A DNA stretch of 64,000 bases from Anthoceros angustus (taxonomy: Eukaryota > Streptophyta > Anthocerotopsida > Anthocerotales > Anthocerotaceae), in contig MU008165.1 of assembly GCA_010909165.1 (NCBI GenBank), positions 1,178,001 to 1,242,000 on the forward strand, given 5' to 3'. The notes under the pieces were generated by a model that was not told where the DNA came from, ran no database searches, and was given only the letters and a program-made list of their open reading frames with translations. The position numbers and the translations under genes were made by a program. How positions within the stretch are numbered: the first letter of the stretch is position 1; each line of letters starts with the position of its first letter. Below, piece by piece: positions 11,440-21,985 of the stretch.

Positions 11440-11870
11440 TGCAGCCACGCACGAATGAACATTGGCCTGTACTGTAGGTATTCCGTCATTCTTATTATGA
11501 ACTTTGTAAACACGCCAAAGTTACCTCCAAACCTCCCAAGGGGTAGGAATTTTCGTTTGAATGGACACTTTCGGGTGCTGCTATTCCAGGACCACAGCTT
11601 CCCTTTATGTCAGACGAGACACAGCCCAAGGTGACTGTACATGTGCTCTTTTGAATCCCTTTCTGGCCAGCCACTCACGAATGCATACCACCTAATACAA
11701 CCTGTAACGATTGTCCCATACAGTAGTATTCAGTCATTCTTGCTATGTATGTACGTGTGAATACGCCAAAGTTAGACGCTGCAAAGATTGGGCACTTCCA
11801 CTGGAATGGACAATTTCGGGTGCTCCTGTTCCAGGACCGCAGCTTCCCATTATTTCATACGAGACTTCAG
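11440..11870. repeat. Diverged direct repeat, about 190 bp, between HMGR and TIM44
   Basis: Blocks at about 11440-11630 and 11670-11870 share, in order, CCACGCACGAATG/CCACTCACGAATG, GTCATTCTT, ACGCCAAAGTTA, GAATGGAC, TTTCGGGTGCT and TTCCAGGACC(A/G)CAGCTTCCC. The copies are old and interrupted by indels. No protein or terminal inverted repeat was seen; an ancient noncoding repeat is the simplest reading. Confidence 0.65.
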
Positions 11871-12012
11871 GCATCTGAATATTGAGGGGCCCTAGCCCAG
11901 CAAGTAAGACTGAAAGGCGAGGGGGCCTGCTAGAGGCCTATTCAATGAGGTGGCAGAATTGGAGTGAAAGGAATTGGGGGCTACTGTACTACTAAAGTAT
12001 GAATGAAATGGG

Positions 12013-13500
12013 CTAAATGAGGGCTTGCATTCCCAGCTTCTGCATCTCTCTGAGCTGCCATCGTCCTGAACCTTCCCTCAAAGTCTCTTCAGTGAACACA
12101 TGCTCCATGGCCCACAGGTAGTATACTGTGTGAATGTCGTCCTTGGCTCCTTCCACAATGTTGCCAGCCTGGTCTCGAGCGCAGTTGATCTGCTGGGTGT
12201 GGAAGGAGACGATGATGACCGGCTCGTTGCCCAGCAGTTTAGTCTCCTTCACCTGGACGTCAGAGACGTGCAGGATCTTGTTGTCCAGGAACCAGCCCAT
12301 GGTCCGTAGTGCCTTCGTCTCTGCCCCACAGCGGACTAGGACGGACTCGCTGCACCTGTTCTTCAGTGCCTCAGTGTCGCCCTTGAGGTAAGCTTGCAGA
12401 ACTGGCCTCACGCACTTTTGCACCTCCGAGATGAAGTCAGGGTAGGAGAAGGTTGGATCCCGCTTGCGGATCTCCCTTATGGCCATAGCGGTTGCTGTTT
12501 CTCCGAACATGGACTCGTTCAGGTCCTGGATTTTGTGCACCACGGGGCTGTCACTCGTCTCCCACGTCTCTCGAATGTCTTCTGCAATCTCCTGGCCCCT
12601 CGTCACCACCGGATGCTGCTTCACTTTGCTCAGCTTTTTGAACAGAGGATGACCCTGAGCTTTGGACTTGACGTCGTCCCACCGTTTTTCCCATGCCGTT
12701 TTCTTCCTTCTCACTTTCACAATCGCAGTGGCACTGGTGTCCGGCGCTACCGTCGGAGCAGGAGGCCCACTGGGCCTCTTCCGCGGGCCAGTGCTCGTCA
12801 GCTCTTCTTTCAAAAACGCGTACCCGTCCTTGGCCACATCCAGCACCTTGGCATCCTTAACCCTCCTCAGAGCTGCTGCCGCTGTCGATGTCGCCCTAAT
12901 CACCCCCTTCCCGACCTTGTCCACAAACGTCTCTCCACCTACAGCATCCTGCCCAACTCCGGCCCCTGCCCCCTGCCCTGCGCTGCTACTGCTGGACCTC
13001 GCTGCCTCCTCCCCTGCCCTACTGTGTGCCCTAGCCGTACCGATTCTAGATTCCCAACCTTGCAATTCGAATGCACCACCACATGAAAAATCCTCTCCCA
13101 CAACAAATCCACTGTCACCCGCAACTAGCCTGCCTCTGCCTCCCAAGATCTGCACGAAAACCAAACATGCTCACATTCAGCACACCCATGCCACATCGCT
13201 CTGCCTCCACCCACCACATCCCTCCCACCCACTTCCAGTACCCTGGTTTAGGGTTTCGCAATCCAGCGACGAGCACCCAAGACAAAAAAATGCCAAACGC
13301 ACCAACCTGCCCTTGCGTCTGATAAACTCGCCATCCCAGGCCCTGCGAATGTGCTGCAGTAGCTCTCTGCAAATCCACACAACACAAACAAAACCACACC
13401 ACGCCGTCAGATAACAAACACGAAATCCATCCCCTGCAAAGAAACACCCCTTATCCATCGGACTCATTACCCGCACGGCTCTGAAAGCAGCTATACTCAT
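12013..13500 (-). CDS. TIM44: Mitochondrial import inner membrane translocase subunit TIM44
   Basis: Exons on the minus strand: 13500-13471 (MSIAAFRAVR), 13366-13307 and 13149-12013, all phase 0, giving about 408 residues. TIM44 is a peripheral matrix protein that anchors Hsp70 to the TIM23 channel. The first two exons (Arg/Ala/Ser-rich, no acids) look like a mitochondrial presequence. The C-terminal half is strongly conserved: IAEDIRETWETSDSPVVHKI, DPTFSYPDFISEV, and the TIM44 fold ending HTVYYLWAMEHVF and LREMQKLGMQALI. The central coiled/charged region is shorter than in Arabidopsis proteins of about 470 residues. It converges with no gene; the biotin carboxylase gene starts about 760 bp away on the other strand, so the two share a head-to-head intergenic region. 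Confidence 0.9.
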
Positions 13501-14260
13501 CGGAATCACTCCAAGTGAAAGAGAGTCGCCTATCGCATCAATTTCAACATAGAATTCAGAATATCTGCACAATCAGGCACCACAGGTCAGCCAGAACTGC
13601 ATTCCCAGCTCACCAAACAGAAATTCAGACACCCGGAAGCCAATGCGGATCGCACTCACAGAAAAAAGCGAGCACGCACGGATCTGCCAGCAACACAAGC
13701 AGCTAGCTCGTCTGGAACGCGACAAGCTCCCGGTTCCAGTTGTCGGTCCTGGACGTGGGTTTCTTAGGGTTGCGTCTACACTCCGCAGGGGTTCACGTAA
13801 CGTACCGTAATCAAACCCCAGGCCGCACAGCCTGTTACGTTAAAGGCCTGGTTGTAGGTCCAGCAGGTGTGCCGGTAGGCACAACCACGGTGGTTGGGCC
13901 TATCCATTGTCAGGTCCAGGGCCAGACGGCCGGGGCCAGTTTTTTTGGCAAAAACCGGAAAATGCTGGCGAGTTCGACTGGAATAAGAAAGGGTCGATGT
14001 GGGCAAGACAGGACATCGCATTCTCCGCCCCGCTTGCGCCTTGTCCGTCTGCCTGGCACATTCTTTGTGTTGCTCGCTGCCGGGCATTGCCGAGCCCGCC
14101 TCGGAGCTCCCATCCCGGCTGCTACCGCATTTCAGCTGCACTTGCCCGCCTGCTGCCTCTCGTTCAGAAGCAGGAGCTGGAATTCGAGCTGCAGCGCATT
14201 GCCTGCTTCAGGCAGCAGATCTGGTGGAGCAATTTCTAGCGTGCAGCTGCGAGGACAGGC
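13501..14260. promoter_or_regulatory. Head-to-head intergenic region of TIM44 and biotin carboxylase
   Basis: The 760 bp between the two divergent start codons must hold both promoters and leaders. I see no convincing TATA box for either side and no recognisable coding sequence; the small open frames are unsupported. Confidence 0.5.
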
Positions 14261-17200
14261 ATGGCCAGCATGACGCTGTCCAAGGCTTTTTCTCTCGTGG
14301 TGAGCCGGCTCGGGCGCTTGACTCTGTTTAATTGTTGCTGGAATGGCTGCATGCTGGTGTAGGACAAGTCTGTGTGCTCCTTTGCGGGAGGAGGAATTGG
14401 TGGACGCCGGTCGGGGTTTTAGGAAGTGGAGAATTGTTGTTGTGGTGATCAAGGCGTGGTATGAGTGGATGACCTGATGTCTGAAATGTGCGTGCGTGTA
14501 TTTATGCTTTGCTTTGTTGTGGCAGACCGGGATTGGGAGCTCAGTTAAGGCGTCTGAGAGGAGCAAGGCTGGTGCCTGCCAGGTTGCTGCTGCTCCCGCG
14601 CTTCTAGGGAATGCCGTGCAGAGTGTGAGGTGTGGAAGTAGCAGCTTCAACTGCGGGGCCGGGTTTGAGGCTCTCAGCCAGAAGGCGAATGTGTCCGTGA
14701 GCGCAGTGCCGAAATGCAGCTCTCGGGGCAATGGAGGAGCCCTTGGTGCTACGTGCGAGGAGAAGATATTGATTGCAAACAGAGGTGAAATTGCAGTGCG
14801 TATTATCCGATCTGCGCACGAAATGGGGATCCCCTGTGTGGCTGTGCACTCTACCATCGATAGGACGGCACTTCATGTGCAGCTCGCTGATGAGGCAGTC
14901 TGCATTGGCGAGGCACCCAGCAGCCAATCGTGAGTTTGTCTTTCCCTGGTTGCTGAAAGTATGTGCTGCGGAGTCTGGCTGTTCAAGAGTATGGATTTTG
15001 TTGTGCCTGGTAAGTCTTTTGATGCGTCTGGCACTATAGGTACCTTAATATCCCGAACATCGTCTCAGCGGCTATAAGTCGAAGGTGCACTATGTTGCAT
15101 CCTGGATATGGTTTTCTTGCGGAGAATGCTACTTTTGTCGACATCTGCAAGGACCATGGGATCAACTTCATCGGCCCCAATGTAAGGAACAGGCATGTGG
15201 CTGCATTCAGCTTTTGGTGGCTTGTGTTTCTATGCACTGTATCTTAGGATATCTTCTGGTTTACAGGCAGACAGCATTCGTGTGATGGGTGACAAGGCCA
15301 CTGCCAGAACAACCATGCAAAAGGCTGGAGTGCCAACCGTCCCTGGCAGTGCTGGGCTTATCGAGGTATGGCTTCCGCTCCGGGTGTGAATACCAGCTCC
15401 AGGTTTGCACTCTGTGGGCACTCATCTTCATGTTCGTTTCTGTTCACAGACAACGGAAGAAGCTGTAAGAACGGCCCACGAGATTGGGTTCCCAGTGATG
15501 ATCAAGGTAACCCTGTGATCTTGGAACACTGCACCTGGAAACTCTGTCTGTTGCGGTTCAGCTAAGGCTTTTGGCTGCTGCTTCAGGCAACTGCGGGAGG
15601 AGGTGGTCGTGGGATGCGACTTGCCAATGAGCCAGGAGAATTTGTCAAGTTGTTGCAGGTCTGATTCCGTATTCTTGGTGCCATAAGGGGGTCTCAACTG
15701 GTGACTAGTTTCACATAATTTGCCATGATCCCAGCGTCTGCTGCTTAGGAGGCTGTGTGTATAGGCAGCTTTCTGTTCCTGTTGCTTACGGAATGTGGTT
15801 TGCAGCAAGCAAGGGCTGAAGCAGGGGCTGCCTTCGGCAATGATGGCGTTTATCTTGAAAGATACATCAAGAATCCTAGGCACATCGAGTTTCAGGTCGG
15901 TATGCGGAACCACCTTTCCTTTCGTTCCTTCATGTGGGTGTGGAGACCTGCTTCTTATAGTTTGAACTTCATCAGGTCCTTGCAGACAAATACGGAAATG
16001 TGGTTCACTTGGGGGAGCGCGATTGCAGTATCCAGGTAAATCATTTGGTTGGGACCGTCAGGGGTCCTGGTTCAATAACTAGAAACTCAAATGAGATTAC
16101 GAAGTTAGTGACCGCACCATGATATTGTCTGGTATTAACGTATGGCTCCTGCATTTTCTATGGGAATGGCAGAGAAGAAATCAGAAACTTCTGGAGGAGG
16201 CTCCATCGCCTGCATTGACTCCTGAGCTTCGCAAGGCCATGGGAGATGCTGCAGTCGCAGCTGCTGCATCCATTGGTTATATCGGAGTCGGAACAATTGA
16301 GTTTCTTCTTGATGAGGATGGTAAAAGTTTCTACTTCATGGAAATGAACACTCGTATCCAGGTATGACATCCGGCATCTTGCAAGCTTTGGGGTTTCTGT
16401 TCTCTAAATCTTCGAGTCGTCTAATCTAAGGAGGGCCTCATTTTTCCAGGTCGAACATCCAGTGACAGAGTTGATCTCTTCGACTGATCTGATCGAGGAG
16501 CAAATTCGAGTTGCTTTGGGACATAAGCTTCGTTTCACCCAGGTGAAGTAGCATTTTTGGAATACGGTTTTGCAGCAGCAAGATCTGTGTGTTAATGTCA
16601 TTTTCTTATCCAACTTCAGGAAGACGTGGTGCTTCGTGGACATTCCATTGAGTGTCGTATAAATGCAGAGGATGCTTTTGCAGGATTCCGGCCAGGCCCA
16701 GGTAATGTCTAGAACCAAAGGCCGGTCAAGGGCTGTTAAGCCCTCGTATCCCGGATGTCGCTTATTGCCTCCGCCCTGAATGTATTTGTGCAGGCCGCAT
16801 CACGGGCTATCTTCCTCCAGGTGGGCCATTTGTCAGGATGGACAGTCACATCTACGCTGACTATGTCGTGCCTCCGAGCTATGATTCTCTTTTGGGGAAG
16901 GTGAGCACACTGTGGGTTGCATTTGTCCAGCGTTCACCTGTTCTGGGTGCCATCCTCACTATGTGTACCTGTGCACCAGTTGATTGTATGGGCCCCTACC
17001 AGAGAAAGAGCCATTGCGCGCATGCAACGTGCCTTGAACGATACAATCATCACAGGTATCCCACATAAAAGCGACCTTCCTAGTTGTTGATGGAAGTGCA
17101 TACCACAACCGTCTCCTCATGGGCTTCACTTATCTAACTTTTTGCACAGGCATACCCACGACAATTGAGTACCACAAGCTTATTCTGGAGGTTCAGGTCT

Positions 17201-17496
17201 GGCTGTTGTACTTATTGTGAATTCAATGGTCTCACTTTGCAGTATGAGGCTTGGTTGACTAACAGAATGGCTTTGCCAGGACTTCAAGGATGGAAAAGTG
17301 GACACCGCCTTCATCCCGAAACATGAAGAGGAGCTCCGAGCTGTAGGACATCTTTCACTTTTTTGTCTGTCCTTGTTGGTGTGCATCGTGGCCAGAGGCA
17401 GCCCCTCATATCCTTATTGGTTTGAATCTGCAGCCACAGGCGTTTCCGACACTACCCAAGTTAGAGGAGCCCGTGAAAGCTGGAGCTCTAGTTTAG
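14261..17496 (+). CDS. CAC2: Biotin carboxylase of plastid acetyl-CoA carboxylase (CAC2/AccC)
   Basis: Sixteen exons keep frame: 14261-14299, 14526-14929, 15040-15181, 15267-15365, 15450-15506, 15587-15658, 15806-15895, 15976-16035, 16173-16361, 16450-16542, 16620-16701, 16794-16900, 16980-17055, 17150-17196, 17280-17342 and 17434-17496; about 560 residues. It carboxylates biotin on BCCP with ATP and bicarbonate, the first half-reaction of fatty-acid synthesis. [13 protein letters not shown] plus a Ser/Ala-rich stretch is a plastid transit peptide. The mature part starts [18 protein letters not shown]. Further motifs are [11 protein letters not shown], the ATP-grasp loop [25 protein letters not shown] and [17 protein letters not shown]. 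It ends [16 protein letters not shown] and [14 protein letters not shown]. The 3' part, from exon 11, is duplicated at 24034-24852. Confidence 0.97.
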
Positions 17497-17880
17497 AGAG
17501 CCAATATGTGTGTCTCCACGCTCACCGGCGGGGCTTTTTCGTGGAGTTCGCCTCTCGTCAAACCGATGGAAAACCACTTCACCAACAGAACGGTGTTGAA
17601 CTTTTTGGTAGTGAGCTACCCCCAAAATACCTTGGGACTACATTGAATTGCGGGCTGTTAAATCTGATCTACGTATTCGAGTCAAGAGTGCATGTTCTCG
17701 TCAAACTGATGTAAAACCACATCACCAAAAAACGACACAGGTTGTCCAACTGTTTGGTGGCGAGTTCCCCCCCCCCCAACAAAATACGTAGGGATTACAA
17801 TGAAATGCGGACTATTAAATCCGATCGAAGTGTTGAAATTGCGGGCTGTTAAACTTCAAAGAAGTGCTGTCACTTTGAAT
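17497..17880. repeat. 3' flank of biotin carboxylase with degenerate short repeats
   Basis: Imperfect copies of ATTGCGGGCTGTTAAA and of a GTTGAACTTTTTGGTAGTGAG-type phrase recur through this flank, with a run of nine C near 17768. The same family, in longer form, fills 24853-25270 behind the duplicated gene end, so the flank was copied together with the exons. No protein is supported. Confidence 0.65.
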
Positions 17881-18861
17881 GCTAAGCCCAATATATTTTG
17901 TAACACATATTTCTTTTTTCAGTTGAAATGTAATACATTTTGCAATCCAACTGAAGTGACGATGGCAGCCAGATCCGGCACTCTCTCCCCATCTGGGAGA
18001 CTAAACGACCGGCACTCTGAGCTCTACAGTCAGGATCGTCCGGCAAGCTCCTGTGCAAGCCACTGCGACCCATCTCCATCTCCAAATCCAGCAGAATGGA
18101 GGACCGTCTTGGCCTGCCTGTTATGCAGCTAGAGCGTGGGGAGCTGGAGCAGCAGTCGGCACCATAGCTCTCGAGGTCGAGGCTCACAGGAGCGAAAACT
18201 GTCTCGGCCCGTGTGACCCAACCGAGACGCACCATCCCATCATTGCTAGGGTGAACAAGCACAAGCTTGCCCAATTAACCCCAGTATCCAGTAAAAAAGA
18301 CCAACCTACAAAAAGTACTTAGGCAGCTTTTGGTTTGCTGCAACCTACGGGCTGGGGGAATGAAGAGATGGTTTGCTGCAACCTTCGGGCTGGGGGAACG
18401 AAGAGGTGGTTTGCTGCAACCTACGGGCTGGGAATGAAGAGGTGGCCTGCTTGCAACCGGCCCTATTTCCCGACCTTCAAAGCCACTACTCCAGCAATAG
18501 CCCAACGTGGACGGATGGCGACAATGGTGTTAAGTGCGGTCGGTGACCAGCATCCGCCACGAGACTTGGTCATGGCTCACGAGATCACGAGCCATGAGCA
18601 AGAGACACACATAGAGTGTACGACCATAGTAGGTAAGTACTTTGTGTTTGTGTTCAATGCACTTTGTGCCCGCAACATTGCACATCCATGGTCGACAAGA
18701 TGGACACAATTTTGCCAATGTTGGTGCTCATTGTTGCACTTGTGTCACTATCCTTAGTGATCCCAATCGACTTTTGGGAATGGCGATTCTTTTTGCCTTG
18801 CATCTCATTCGGTAACTCGGGCTCAAAGGCCACATGTATGGAATTACAAGCATCATTCTTG
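17880..18861. repeat. Tandem duplication unit A, copy 1
   Basis: Begins AATGCTAAGCCCAATATATT and ends GGAATTACAAGCATCATTCT. Copy 2 follows directly at 18862. It holds a 3-unit minisatellite and small open frames (for example 17962-18132) that are equally open in copy 2 but show no family motif. Differences from copy 2 cluster at CAG/CTG/CCG positions, for example GGCTCACGAGATCACGAGCC against GGCTCCTGAGATGCAGGAGC. Confidence 0.85.
18333..18465. repeat. Minisatellite, 37-41 bp unit, about 3 units (copy in A1)
   Basis: TTTGCTGCAACCT(A/T)CGGGCT plus GGGGGAATGAAGAGATGG is repeated three times with small changes; a fourth, decayed unit reads GGCCTGCTTGCAACCGGCCC. The same array occurs in unit A2 at about 19315-19445. 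The units are contiguous with no spacers, so this is not a CRISPR array. Confidence 0.8.
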
Positions 18862-19862
18862 AATGCTAAGCCCAATATATTTTGTAACACATATTTCTTT
18901 TTCAGTTGAAATGTAATACATTTTGCAATCCAACTGAAGTGACGATGGCAGCCAGATCCGGCACTCTCTCCCCATCTGGGAGACTAAACGACCGGCACTC
19001 TGAGCTCTACAGTCAGGATCGTCCGGCAAGCTCCTGTGCAAGCCACTGCGACCCATCTCCATCTCCAAATCCAGCAGAATGGAGGACCGTCTTGGCCTGC
19101 CTGTTATGCAGCTAGAGCGTGGGGAGCTGGAGCAGCAGTCGGCACCATAGCTCTCGAGGTCGAGGCTCACAGGAGCGAAAACTGTCTCGGCCCGTGTGAC
19201 CCAACCGAGACGCACCATCCCATCATTGCTAGGGTGAACAAGCACAAGCTTGCCCAATTAACCCCAGTATCCAGTAAAAAGACCAACCTACAAAAAGTAC
19301 TTAGGCAGCTTTTGGTTTGCTGCAACCTACGGGCTGGGGGAATGAAGAGATGGTTTGCTGCAACCTTCGGGCTGGGGGAACGAAGAGGTGGTTTGCTGCA
19401 ACCTACGGGCTGGGGAATGAAGAGGTGGCCTGCTTGCAACCGGCCCTATTTCCTGACCTTCAAAGCCACTACTCCAGCAATAGCCCAACGTGGACGGATG
19501 GCGACAATGGTGTTAAGTGCAGGGTCAGTGACCAGCACATCCGCCACCGAGACTTGGTCATGGCTCCTGAGATGCAGGAGCCATGAGCAAGAGACCTGCA
19601 CATAGAGTGTACGACCATAGTAGGTAAGTACTTTGTGTTTGTGTTCAATGCCCGCCTGTGCCCCGCAACATTTGCACATCCATGGTCAGCAAGATGGACA
19701 CAATTTTGCCAATGTTGGTGCCTGTCATTGTTGCACTTGTGTCACTATCCTTAGTGATCCCAATCGACTTTTGGGAATGGCAGATTCTTTTTTGCCTTGC
19801 ATCTCATTCGGTAACTCAGGCTCAAAAGGCCACATGTATGGAATTACAAGCATCATTCTTGG
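18862..19862. repeat. Tandem duplication unit A, copy 2
   Basis: Second copy of the roughly 1-kb unit, about 98 percent alike by eye over most of its length. It retains the longer form at most indel sites (AGTGCAGGGTCAGTGACC against AGTGCGGTCGGTGACC in copy 1). Its end continues into unit B instead of repeating again. Confidence 0.85.
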
Positions 19863-20417
19863 ACTGAATGCTTGTTTGGCAATTCTTCTTCTTTGATCAG
19901 ACTGCTTACAAGCCTGTGACATGGATTGGATTACGGTGAATATTACATGTGCCCTGTGTGAAAGATTTTTGGCTTTTGTATAAAAATGTGGTTGCTATCA
20001 CAAATGAAGCGAGGTTTGCCCATTTCTTCCGTTTTAAGCCCAGCTACTTCTTGCTGCATCCTGCACAACATCGTACTGTGGGGTCCATCAACAACTCCGG
20101 AACCCACCTCGCTCGCTGCCCACCACCTACCTAGCTGGTGAGCACATTGCACACACGACTCTGTCCGAGATGTCATATTTTCAATGTCTAAGGAGAGCAG
20201 ATTCTTTTCCTTTCAGGGAGCTCCCATATACTTTGCTCAATGCCGTTTCTTTCAGAATTGACTTACTTTTGATCCGGGGGATCATATGTTTGTTGCACAC
20301 GTGGTTGTAATTAATATTGACCCTACCCGAGATACTGTATATCATCATCAACTCTATGGGTCGGGTAGCGGAAGGATGCACTTCGGCTAAGGTTCGCAAG
20401 TACACCCCCATGCACTA
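19829..20417. repeat. Tandem duplication unit B, copy 1
   Basis: Begins GGCCACATGTATGGAATTAC and ends CACCCCCATGCACTAA; copy 2 starts at once at 20418. An open frame (19949-20134) starts MPCVKDFWLLYKNVVAITNE and is also open in copy 2, but I recognise no family. Copy 1 has an extra CTGCACAACATCGTACTGTGG-type segment near 20060 that is replaced in copy 2. Confidence 0.85.
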
Positions 20418-20998
20418 AGGCCACATGTATGGAATTACAAGCATCATTCTTGGGCGAATGCTTGTTTGGCAATTCTTCTTCTTTGATCAGACTGCTTACA
20501 AGCCTGTGACATGGATTGGATTACGGTGAATATTACATGTGCCCTGTGTGAAAGATTTTTGGCTTTTGTATAAAAATGTGGTTGCTATCACAAATGAAGC
20601 GAGGTTTGCCCATTTCTTCCGTTTTAAGCCCAGCTACTTCTTGCATCACCCTTCGCAGGTCCATCAACAACTCCGGAACCCACCTCGCTCGCTGCCCACC
20701 ACCTACCTAGCTGGTGAGCACATTGCACACACGACTCTGTCCGAGATGTCATATTTTCAATGTCTAAGGAGAGCAGATTCTTTTCCTTTCAGGGAGCTCC
20801 CATATACTTTGCTCAATGCCGTTTCTTTCAGAATTGACTTACTTTTGATCCGGGGGATCATATGTTTGTTGCACACGTGGTTGTAATTAATATTGACCCT
20901 ACCCGAGATACTGTATATCATCATCAACTCTATGGGTCGGGTAGCGGAAGGATGCACTTCGGCTAAGGTTCGCAAGTACACCCCCATGCACTAAGGCC
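20418..20998. repeat. Tandem duplication unit B, copy 2
   Basis: Near-identical second copy of unit B. Its junction with copy 1 is GCACTAA|GGCCACATG, and it ends at the same GCACTAAGGCCACA phrase before single-copy AT-rich sequence. Unit B overlaps the last 30 bp of unit A, so the A and B duplications are nested. Confidence 0.85.
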
Positions 20999-21535
20999 AC
21001 AGGTGCTTTTATTACCCTACATTCGGAAGAGAATGTCACAAAGAAAGTACTAGTTAGGTCTTCTAAGTTATAAGTTTAAGGAAGCTTCTATATTATAATA
21101 GATTCCTAGTTAAGATTGCTCACTTGTCCTCTATTTAAAAGCCTTTAGGACTAAGTGTCTCCGTATGTTTTTTTTTCTGAAATATTATAAGTGGTCTAGT
21201 GACAAGTTTATGGAAATTTCTTACTTGTTTATCCTAATCTTTTTTTTCTGAAATATTTTAAGTGGCCTAGTGACAAGTTTGTGGAAAATTCTTACTTGTT
21301 TATCCTATCAATTAAGTTCACAATTGTGTTTGTTGGATAAGGTGATTGTGGCAACTTAGGTGAGTTTTACTTTAATTATTGTTGTGTTGCTTAATCCAGA
21401 TCTGCATCCTGAGGCAATTTGAAGTTAAAATTTTACTTCCTAATGCAGACATTAGAGTAATTGTTGTACAAGTGTTCTAAGGAGAGGAGCAGTAATAGGC
21501 TAAATTTAAGAGACTCCTACAACTGCATAGCTAAC
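20999..21535. other. AT-rich sequence upstream of the DUF433 gene
   Basis: There is no coding sequence. A short internal duplication of TTTTTTTTCTGAAATATT(T/A)TAAGTGG... occurs at about 21170-21220 and 21240-21290. This AT-rich segment would hold the promoter of the DUF433 gene; no clear TATA position can be chosen. Confidence 0.5.
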
Positions 21536-21985
21536 ATGACAAGTGCAGACCGCGTTATTCACTGCGACCCCGATATCATGGGAGGAGCTCCTGTTTTTGT
21601 TGGAACCCACGTGTTCATGACTAGCTTGTTCGACTGGATCGACAATGGTTCATTGGAAGAATTTTTATATAACTTTCCAAGTGTTACACGTGAGCAAGCG
21701 ATAACAGTTTTTAAACTAGCAAGGGAAATGCTAACAAGCTATGAGAAAGATGCTGATATTAGGGTAGGAACTCTTGTGTTTGTCGGGACTCATGTCCCTG
21801 TGAAGCTGTTGTTCGACTATCTCGATGGTATCGATCCACTTGGTGCATTCTTAGATGATTTTCCAAGTGTCACGTATGAACAAGTCATTGCAGTTCTTAA
21901 ATTAGCAAGGAAAATGTTGTTCGCCTATGCGAAAAGTAGGCTATCTGTAATTGATATAGATATAGATATTGATACGGATATATAG
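21536..21985 (+). CDS. Double DUF433 (VapB-type antitoxin-like) protein, probable bacterial origin
   Basis: Intronless frame of 149 residues from ATG 21536. It holds two tandem DUF433 units. Unit 1 (about residues 5-65) reads VIHCDPDIMGGAPVFVGTHV, then LFDWIDNGSLEEFL, FPSVTREQAITVFKLAREML. Unit 2 (about 70-132) has GTLVFVGTHVPVKLLFDYL, FLDDFPSVTYEQVIAVLKLA. The 'DPDIMGGxPVFxGTxVP...FPSVxxEQxIAVLxLA' pattern is the bacterial DUF433 consensus, a winged-helix-like domain common in cyanobacteria and often found as the antitoxin partner of PIN-type proteins. Unit 2 has lost the DPxIMGG lead-in, which suggests an internal duplication after acquisition. No PIN-domain partner is visible nearby. The tail is a low-complexity IDIDIDIDTDI made by a GATATA run. 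No transit peptide is evident. A function in plants is unknown to me. Confidence 0.75.
   Translation: MTSADRVIHCDPDIMGGAPVFVGTHVFMTSLFDWIDNGSLEEFLYNFPSVTREQAITVFKLAREMLTSYEKDADIRVGTLVFVGTHVPVKLLFDYLDGIDPLGAFLDDFPSVTYEQVIAVLKLARKMLFAYAKSRLSVIDIDIDIDTDI

Larger units (their letters stand above)
10071..12012. other. HMGR upstream region and TIM44 3' side
   Basis: The first 60 bp upstream of the HMGR start form a pyrimidine-rich tract on the plus strand (polypurine leader on the coding strand). The rest has no recognisable gene. Plus-strand frames across 9000-10560 are the antisense shadow of GC-rich HMGR. Two duplications are listed separately. Confidence 0.5.

Noticed and set aside
18333-18465. 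Possible CRISPR-like array
   Set aside because: Units are contiguous without spacers and diverge gradually, the locus is in a plant genome and there are no cas genes; it is a minisatellite.
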